DNA from: CAYQZD01 sp964421875
GTDB lineage: Bacteria; Electryoneota; Tariuqbacteria; Tariuqbacterales; Tariuqbacteraceae
DNA: 19,862 bases
Assembly (NCBI GenBank): GCA_964421875.1
Contig: CAYQZD010000067.1
Span: 1-19,862 of the forward strand
Direction: 5' to 3'
A model generated the notes under the pieces. That model was not told the origin of the DNA. It saw only the letters and a program-made list of their open reading frames with translations, and did not search any database. Shown here piece by piece: positions 1-7,900 of the stretch (positions are counted from its first letter, which is position 1; every line of letters begins with the position of its first letter). A program made the translations under genes and the position numbers.

Positions 1-109
1 GTTCTGTAGCGAAGGGAATTAAAGGCCGGCGCTAATTTTAAATAGATACAACTGTTATGCTTTTTATTGTTGATTCTCTGTATCTCTTTACTATGTGAAG
101 TCGTGCTTG

Positions 110-138
110 TTTTCACAGTATTATGCTTTTGTTATAAT
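110..138 (+). promoter_or_regulatory. candidate sigma70-type promoter for folD
   Basis: A perfect TATAAT lies at 133-138, preceded after exactly 17 bases by TTTTCA (110-115), which matches four of six positions of the -35 consensus. Transcription would start near 145 and leave a leader of about 125 bases before folD. No other equally good box pair was seen in this spacer. Assigned by eye only. Confidence 0.45.
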
Positions 139-155
139 GTAAAATAGGTTTATCA

Positions 156-182
156 AATCTGCTTAATCCGTTTAATCTGCTG
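156..182. repeat. three tandem 9-base units
   Basis: Three consecutive 9-mers, AATCTGCTT (156-164), AATCCGTTT (165-173) and AATCTGCTG (174-182), share the core AATCYG. They lie inside the predicted folD leader, just downstream of the putative promoter. They could be binding-site repeats or the remnant of a dispersed intergenic repeat; the sequence alone does not decide. Confidence 0.5.
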
Positions 183-271
183 TGATAATTCGCCCGATTA
201 TTCATCAGTTAAGTGTCACGATTTTGTAAAGCGAAAACTATAAAACAACAATAATCAACTCTTGAGGAGTT

Positions 272-1129
272 ATGACTGCGGAAATAATCGACGGTAAAGC
301 TATCGCCTCCCAAATCCGGGAAGAAATCAGGGATAATATCGAATCTCTGACGGCAATGGGAACCGTTCCCAGGCTCGACATCGTCCAAATCGGCGGAGAT
401 GAGGGTTCCACCACCTATTCAAAGTCATTGATAAAAAGCAGCGGTAAGCTGGGAATAACCGCAGATTATCACCACCTTAAGGCTTCCGCCAATCCGAAAG
501 AGCCGTTAGCGCTTATACGGAGGCTGGCGGAAGACAGCGGAGTGCACGGCATCCTGCTGCAAAGGCCGGCGCCGCAGCCCCATTCCGAAACGGCGCTCAG
601 CCTCGCTATCCCCCCGGAAAAGGATGTGGACTGTTCCAATCCATTGTCGATGGGATACCTGGCGCTGGGACAACCCAAACTTCCGCCCTGCACCCCGTCA
701 GCCATTATTGAAATCCTGCGGCGCAGCGGAGTGGAAACTGACGGGGAACGTGTCGCCATCGTGGGACGATCCAATGTTGTGGGCAAGCCCTTAGCATTGA
801 TGCTGTCCCGCAAGGCTGAAGGGGGGAACGCCACCGTCACCATATGCCATACCCGCACTAAAGACCTCCCTGCAACCTTGAGAGGGGCGGGGATTGTAGT
901 CGCCGCCTGCGGCAGCCCGCGCTTGATTGCGGGGGATATGCTGTCCGAGGGCGCGGTGGTGATAGATGCGGGGATAAACTGGGTGGGGGATAAAATGGTA
1001 GGCGATGTCGATTTCGAATCAGCGCAATCGACAGCCTCGAAAATCACTCCGGTACCCGGAGGCGTGGGGCCCGTGACCAGAGTGATGTTGTTTAAAAACC
1101 TGTTGCAAGCCATAAACCTGCAGGCTTGA
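272..1129 (+). CDS. folD: bifunctional methylenetetrahydrofolate dehydrogenase / methenyltetrahydrofolate cyclohydrolase (FolD), variant active site
   Basis: Cytosolic enzyme that interconverts 5,10-methylene-THF, 5,10-methenyl-THF and 10-formyl-THF, feeding purine and formyl-methionine synthesis. At 285 aa it has the usual family length. The N-terminal catalytic domain shows the conserved Gln in GILLQRP (about 98) and the KDVD Asp motif (about 120). The Rossmann domain shows VGRSNVVGKP (about 170), and the C-terminal signature TPVPGGVGP is intact. The odd point is the catalytic lysine: in E. coli and human enzymes it lies four residues after a conserved Tyr, but here Tyr49 is followed at that place by Leu53, with lysines at +2 (Lys51) and +6 (Lys55). 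As I recall, some Firmicutes FolD-like proteins have a similar Y-x-K spacing, so this may be a known divergent subfamily rather than a dead enzyme. The stop is one base before the next gene, implying an operon. Confidence 0.95.
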   Translation: MTAEIIDGKAIASQIREEIRDNIESLTAMGTVPRLDIVQIGGDEGSTTYSKSLIKSSGKLGITADYHHLKASANPKEPLALIRRLAEDSGVHGILLQRPAPQPHSETALSLAIPPEKDVDCSNPLSMGYLALGQPKLPPCTPSAIIEILRRSGVETDGERVAIVGRSNVVGKPLALMLSRKAEGGNATVTICHTRTKDLPATLRGAGIVVAACGSPRLIAGDMLSEGAVVIDAGINWVGDKMVGDVDFESAQSTASKITPVPGGVGPVTRVMLFKNLLQAINLQA

Positions 1130-1130
1130 T

Positions 1131-1706
1131 ATGAAAGATGGTATTTTTAAGCATAGGCGTCTTATAATATATATCACTGGATTAGCCGTCTTGTATTTAC
1201 TATCAGGATGTGCCATAAGGCTGCCCAAGATAACCGCCACCGGCGAACGCACCGCGCTGGAGAACCAGATTATGGGCTCCTACCGAATGATAGAGGAGGA
1301 AGCGGTAATGGTCGCTTCCTTCCGCGCCGGACAGTTGGACAGCGCGCAAATCGCCGCCGAAAAACGGCGGGCGCTGGAAGCGTTCCGCCGACAGCGTTTC
1401 AACGCCGATGATATCGCCGAGTTTCTGCGGGATCGGACGGTGGGCGAACGCAGCGATGGATTGCTGGAAATCCGGGGCGGAGAAAAATACCTCGCCGACT
1501 CGACCTACCGGGCATTGCTAGACCGGATAGTGGCTGAGGAGAACGAAGACCGGGGTTTAATTATGCGCCGGATTGTGGAACTGCATCCTGAAATCGACCC
1601 CGCAGACCGCGCTAAAGTGGGGATGGTGTATGCCCGTTTAAAACAGGACGCCGCCCCCGCCGGAACCTGGATTCAGGATAGAGCGGGGGAGTGGAAGCGG
1701 AAATAG
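1131..1706 (+). CDS. lipoprotein with DUF1318 (YdbL-like) C-terminal domain
   Basis: A 191-aa protein with a basic N-terminus, a hydrophobic segment (11-24) and a lipobox LLSGC giving lipidated Cys27, so it is predicted to be membrane-anchored and periplasmic. From about residue 104 it follows the DUF1318/YdbL pattern: a VGE motif (104-106), an alternating charged helix with LLDRIVAEENEDR (about 129-141), and a C-terminal end of the W-x-K-K/R type (GEWKRK). The region between (30-100) is helical and charged and not recognised. In Proteobacteria YdbL is encoded with YnbE and the AsmA-like YdbH and linked to envelope lipid transport; no such partners are in this window. The start is one base after the folD stop with no clear Shine-Dalgarno sequence, so translation is probably coupled to folD. 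The family assignment is by motif memory, not alignment. Confidence 0.75.
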   Translation: MKDGIFKHRRLIIYITGLAVLYLLSGCAIRLPKITATGERTALENQIMGSYRMIEEEAVMVASFRAGQLDSAQIAAEKRRALEAFRRQRFNADDIAEFLRDRTVGERSDGLLEIRGGEKYLADSTYRALLDRIVAEENEDRGLIMRRIVELHPEIDPADRAKVGMVYARLKQDAAPAGTWIQDRAGEWKRK

Positions 1707-1772
1707 ACTGTAGGGACCAGAATCCGTATATATAGGAAGTGTCGCAGAAACACTTTAAGAACAGAGTAGCAG

Positions 1773-1792
1773 GGGCTTGATTTATCAAGCCC
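1773..1792. repeat. perfect hairpin, possible terminator of the folD operon
   Basis: GGGCTTGA (1773-1780) pairs with TCAAGCCC (1785-1792) around a TTTA loop, followed by GCTTTTAAG, a weak T-run. It lies 67 bases after the lipoprotein stop and could end the folD transcript. It shares the CAGGGG left-edge motif with the hairpins at 1813 and 15034, so it may also be a copy of a small palindromic repeat family. Confidence 0.6.
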
Positions 1793-1812
1793 GCTTTTAA
1801 GTTATTATATTA

Positions 1813-1839
1813 CAGGGGATTTGATGAATCAAATCCCTG
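1813..1839. repeat. second hairpin in the same spacer
   Basis: GGGATTTGA (1816-1824) pairs with TCAAATCCC (1829-1837) around a TGAA loop; flanking CAG and TG extend the stem with one bulged G. It is followed by CATTTTCC, a poor T-tract. It resembles the neighbouring hairpin at 1773 in size and in the CAGGGG...TTGA arm, and the two sit 20 bases apart. It is either a back-up terminator or a palindromic repeat unit. Confidence 0.55.
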
Positions 1840-1906
1840 CATTTTCCTCAAATAATCAAGTCGATAAATCAAATAACCGATTTAGGCGCAGGCCATCAAA
1901 GTAACG

Positions 1907-4900
1907 GTGCTTTTACCTGCCGTGTTGAAATCCACTAAAAAATATCTGCATTTAGGCATTCTAATCGCCGGATTATCGATTCCCGGCTTATTATCGACAG
2001 CCAGCGGCGCGGAATCCTTAAACCAGCCCCGCCGCATCACTACTCACCCCGCCGAAGACCGTAATCCGGCGCTCTCCCCTGACGGGAAATGGCTCGCTTT
2101 CGCCTCCGACCGGGAGGGTAACTGGGATATTTTCCTCAAACCGGTGGCGGGCGGAGCAGCGGTGAAAATTACAAGCGACCTGACCGACGAGTACTCCCCT
2201 GCTTGGTCTCCCGACGGAAAGCGTATTGCCTATGTATCCGAGCGGGAGGACGCACTGGGGGATGTGTGGGTGATGAAATTGAAAACCTGGGGCGCCCCAA
2301 GGGCGGGTAAAGCGCTCAAAATCACCTCTTACCAGGGGTATGACGGCGAACCGGTGTTCGCTCCGCAGGGGAAAGAACTATGTTTTGTCTCAGACCGCTC
2401 CGGCCAGCGGGAAATCTGGCTTGTTGACCTGAAGAGCCGGAAATCGCGCCGGATAACCAAAGGCGGCGGCGTCAATCCTGACATCTCGCCCGGCGGCAAA
2501 CTGGTTTTCGTAAGAATAGACTCTGAGACTCCCAACGGCGAGGTATTCCTTCTCGCCGATTACCGCACCGGGGGAGGGCCGCTTCAGGTGACTTTCACCA
2601 ATATGATAACCGCCTCGCCGGCTTGCGCCCCCTCCGAAGAGGCGCTGGTGGTTTCACGAGTGGTGCGCGATTCCGACCGGGATGGCGCCCTGACCCTCAG
2701 GGACAATTTCACCCTCTGGATTGTGCCTCTAAAACCGGACTCCTCCGTTTATAAAACGGAATTCCAAATTACCCGAGAATCAGTGTCCAGCCTTCAGCCT
2801 TTCTGGTCCGCTGACGATCATATTTATTATACCTATTTAAAACAGGCGGAGATCGATATCAGTCAAATCTCCGATAATGGATATTTCCGGCGCGAAAGCG
2901 CATCGGAGGAGCAGCTTGCTACAGCGGAAAAATACGCCTCGGAGGCGCAAACCTTTCTGCTGGGATTAGAGGCGGTGAAGGGGTATTACCCCGGCTCCGA
3001 AGATGTGGCTTGGGCGATGTACTATAAGGGGGTGGTTTATGCGGAACAGGGGAATTACCCCACCGCGGACAGCTATTTCAAGCGGGTGATTCGGAACTTC
3101 GGAGGGATGAAAGCGCTGGCGGGGATGGCGGAAATCGGCCATCTCCAGGTTATATCGAAGTACCGGACCAAATCGCTGCGCGAGATAGGAAGAGTTGACA
3201 ATCCCACCGGATACGTTACCGCACTGGACGATATCATTCGCAAACAGCCCGGCGAACTGCCTCTGGTGACTGCCCTGCTCTTAAAAGCCAACGCCCTGTT
3301 TCAAATGGGCGTTTTCAGCGAAGCGGTGGAGGTATATGATAGGATAATCGCAAACCACCGCAATTTCCCCCGTATGTGCGCCGAAGCTCAATTCCGCAAA
3401 GCGGAAGTTTTCCTGCGCTACGGCGACCTTTCGGAAGTTGAGAACGCCTTCCTCCAGGCGCTGGAACAGTATCCCGGTCAGGAGGATTGGAACCGCTTGG
3501 CGGTAGAGCGAATCCTGGAGTTGGAGGCGGGCGGGGACGGCTTCGTAGGATTGCAGCGGATAATGGGGGGATTCCGCAGTCATCCCCGGCTCACCGGCTG
3601 GGCAAAACGTGAAATGGCGCGAAGACTAACCTCCCAGGGGCAGACAAACCTGGCGCTGCAGGAATACCGGACGCTTCTGAAATGGCCCGGAGAAGATTCC
3701 CTAACGGTTACGCTGCGGGCATTATCTACCTTCGAAACTGCGGATATCCGGTTTACGCAGGGAGAATTCCTCGAGGGGATGGAATTGATGGAAATCCTCA
3801 GCCAGCAGAGTCCCCGTTACCGTGAAGAAGCTCATCATCGCCTGTATGACGCTAATATCGAGCGGGGAAGGAAACTGGCGGCGGAGGGGGATTATGAATT
3901 GGCGCTGGCGGCCTTCGACCGTGCCCGAAACATTTTTCCCGACAATCTGACCGGACATCGCCAGTACATCCGGACTATGAACCTAATGAGCCGGGGGCAA
4001 AAAGTTTACGGTGAATACACCCGCCTCAGCGGGTCGGAACCGGATAGTCCCGTTCTCGCCTATTGCAGGGGATTGGCGCTCTCCTACATTGGCGGGTCGG
4101 ACCCGGTCAAACTGGAACGGTCGAATGAACTGATTAATCAAGCCTTAGCGCTGGACTACACTATGATTCCGGCGTATCTGACCCTGAGCTATAATTACCA
4201 GGCGGTTGAGGAACTCAACCGCAGCGGCAAGGTCGAGATAGGATTCTTCAGAAAGGCTTATCGTTCAACCGAGGAAGTGCTGGCGGATTTCTGGCGCGCT
4301 ATTACTCTCCAGGGTGAACCGGAGGAACTCAGCGGTTACGAAAACGCTATATCCGCTCTTACGCAAGCGATTGCGCTCAACGATGAGCGGGTCGACCCTG
4401 CAATGGAAGCCAGACTCCTGCAAAACCTGGGCAATAACTTCTACTCCCTGGGAGAATACGGATTCAAGCTGGCGTTTCAATCATATTATCGGATGTTTAG
4501 GTTCAGCCCTGATTTCGAAAGCTCGAAGACGGAAGCGGTGATTTATGAACGAATGGGCCGCTCCGGGATGTTCATCGACCGCATCGAGGAGGGCAGGGGA
4601 TACCTGAAAAAAGCGCGTGAAATCTACAGCGACCTGGGAGATGCCAGGTCGGTGTTCAGGGTGACTCTGCTGCAGGCGGAATTAGAATTCCGCGCCGGCG
4701 ACGGAGAAACTTCGAATGAGTTTTTTCAGCAGGCTATGAAAGAGGCGGAATTGGCAAGGCTGGAAATCCCGGAGGAGCATTATTTCAGCAATATTGCCTT
4801 CAACTGGTACCGTATCAACGACTGGGATTTAGCTTTGAACGCGGCGCAAAAATCGCTGGAAAAACTGCCCCAGGGAAAGATACCCCGCCCCAAGAAAACA

Positions 4901-7900
4901 TCCTACAAAATCGGCTTCTCCATATTCGGCCTCCCCTTCCCTTTGAGCATTCCCCTCCCGGCGGGCAATCTGGGAGCGGGCTCGACCCGGATGTCCCAGG
5001 GATTGGCTCCGGCGGACATTAAATCCCTGGCGCTGGCAGTGCAAGCGGAAGCGCATTCTGAACTGGCAGATTATGAAAAGGCGGAAGCGGTTCTACGCGA
5101 AAAGCTGAAACTGGCGGAATATAAAAAAGACCGTTGGGAAGCGGCGGTCTGCCTTAATAATCTGGGACTGCTGCTGTTTCAGAAGGGGGATTATACGGGG
5201 GCGGCGGATTATTTCCTGGCATCGATGGAGATGAACCGGAAAATGAAATCGCGCCAGGGAGTGTATGTCAATGCCGCTAATCTGCAGCTAATACTCGATT
5301 TATTGCCGGGGGACTATGAAAACCGTAATGAAGTAGAGCAATCCTTGAACCGCACGGTGAAATCGATTGAGTCTGAAGATGAGGATTCTCCGGCGAGACT
5401 TATATTAGCGCGGGAAAAAGCCGCTATTCTCGCCGGCGCCGCTGCCAGGCTTTTCAACGCCGGAATGGTTATGACCGCTTCCGGCGGTTTAGAAGATGTG
5501 GTCGAAGGGTATATATTGCTGCAGCGAGCCGTCGATTTGTGGGAGAAGTCATTGGAAAGACCGGGCGGTGAAGACGCCGGGCGTTTGGAACTGTTGATAA
5601 AATCTAACCTCGCCTTAGTCGCGGCGGCGATGGGGGATATGGATGAAGCTCTATCTCGCATCGAAGCTCTATGGCGCGCCGCGCATCATCAGAGACTTCA
5701 GGATTTAATCTGGCGCCTGCAGTACATACAAGGAGAACTTCTTCTGGCGCAGGGTGACAGCGCTACAGCTTCAAAAATATACGCAGACGCCGCAAAGCGA
5801 TTGGAAGAAATCACTCCGGAAAAAGACCGGGAATACTCTTCTGTTCAGCAAACTAAAAGAGCGCTCTATACTCGATTGGTAAAGCTTAATCTTGAGCGGA
5901 GAAAATATACGCTCGCCTTCGATTACGCTGAACGCGCTGCAATGCGGAATATGGTGGAAACGATGGCTAAACGCGAATTCACCCTCAATTCCGAAACCAG
6001 AAAATTCTACTGGAGCGCCGGCGGAGGGAGCGTGAACTTCTTCCGCCGGGAGATTCACAGGCTGGAGAAAGAACTCCGCCGCACTAAACTCAAGCCGGAA
6101 AAACGAGTGAGGCTCGAAAAAAAGCTGAAGGAGCTTACGGCTGAGTACAGGGAGACATTGACGAAAATACAGACCGAAGATCCCGAATTTGCGGGATTGT
6201 TCAGCGTGAGACCATTATCCCTCGACACCATCCGCGCCTCGCTGGACGACGAAGAAGTTATCCTACGCTTTTTCGAGTTTGACAGCGGCTATGTGGTCTG
6301 GGCGGCCTCTGAAGGCGAGATTTCCGCTTTCACCATCGCGCTGGAGCCGGATTCAGTTAGGGGGGGTCCCATACTTGAGGAGAAGGAAGATTCGAGCGTA
6401 ATTCAAAAGCGTGAAGAGTTTTCACAAAGGCTGTTAAAACCCCTAACGGATGTTTTGGATTTCTATTCCTCGCTTCTGATTGTCCCAGACGGCGCGCTGA
6501 CTGAGATTCCCTTCGAATCTCTAATGTGGCGGGGAAGCCTCCTCTGCGAAAATTACCGGATTCGCTACGGAATGACCGCGGCGGATTTCGCTTTAGCGCG
6601 AAAGAAGCGGAAAGTCCCGGGCCGCAGAATAGTATGTTTCGGCAGCGATTCTCTCAAGGTATCAAGTGAACAATTAACCGTCCTCCAATATCCTCGTCTA
6701 ACCTCCGAAAACGATTTCTTCGATAAACTATCGGAAGCGGACTACGCCGTTGTCCGCGCCGATTTTTTGCTCGACACATATCCTGCGCTGAACGCCGGAT
6801 TTACGCTTCCCGGCGCGGAACAAGACTCGTTCGCGATAAATACACACAGCTTCTTCGCCTATGAATTTCCCACGGCTTTGGTCATCCTGGTAGGCGCGCG
6901 AATCGAGGGGGAGAGCGGAGCGGCGCTGTTGAAAAGCCTTAGCCTCAGCGGAATTCCCAGCGTGATAGCGATTAATCCCCAAGCTGACAGAAGTACAATC
7001 GACATTTACTACCGGGAGCTTTTCCGCGGTTTAAACAGCCTTTCGCCCTTGGAGGCGCATCGTTCAGCGCTGTTTCGGTGCCGGGAGTCGAGCGTAAAGG
7101 GGTGGGAACCTCTGGCGGTCTATTTCGGCGATGACGGATTGAATCCTCAGGAGGCTGTCGAATACGCCGGAAAAAACTTCCGGCGCACTGTTATGCTGGG
7201 AAACCACAACCTGCAGCGAGGGGATTACAAGTGGGCGGGAAAGTATTACCGGGCGGCAATGGAGATGGCGAGACGGCTGGACGATAGCCGGGCGAAGGGG
7301 ATGCTGCTCAAATTACAGTTGCAGGCGGCTTTTTCGGGGAAAGACTGGGAGGGCGCAGCGCAGATTCAAAAGCGCATAATTAATGATGGATTATCCCTCG
7401 AAGGCGAGGCTGCCGCGAGAACCAACCTTTCGCATTTCCTCTTCAAAATGAACAAAATCGATTCGGCAGAAACTGAAGCCTCCGCCGCCGCGGAATTGTA
7501 TATCGAAGCCGGTCAACCGGAAATCGCTGCGAAGGAATTGCGGAACTTCGCTCACTCCCTGGAAACAGCCGGGGATTATCTGAGCGCGGAGGAATTTGCC
7601 GGCAGGGCGCGCGCGCTTCAAAGCCTGCAAGGTCTGCCGGACACCCTGTCAACAGACCTTTTTCGGGGTAAAATGCTGCTCAACGCCGGACTCCCGGACC
7701 GCGCTGCTCAAACGCTGACGCCGCTGCTGGAGTCAAGAGCGCTAGACAGCGTGAATCTGGCGGCAGCCTGTCAATTCCTGGGGCGTTGCAGTGAACGGCT
7801 GGCGGATTACTATACCGCGCTGGACTATTTCAGAGCGGCCTTCGATGCCGCGCCGCAGGATTCGTTTTCCTCAAAAGCGGCCGCAGTCCAGGGGATGTCG

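Larger units (their letters stand above)
1..271. other. AT-rich intergenic leader upstream of folD
   Basis: This stretch holds no complete gene. In the frame starting at base 3 about ten codons run to a TAA at 33-35, which could be the last residues of a gene entering from the left, but that is too short to identify. The rest is AT-rich and contains a promoter-like pair of boxes (110-138) and a three-unit 9-base tandem repeat (156-182), listed separately. A purine-rich GAGGAG at 264-269 sits only 2 bases before the folD ATG, a short but usable ribosome-binding arrangement. Confidence 0.5.

Noticed and set aside
469..1113. 214-codon open frame antisense to folD
   Set aside because: It lies wholly opposite a well-supported gene, has no recognisable motif or ribosome-binding site, and is explained by codon bias of folD.
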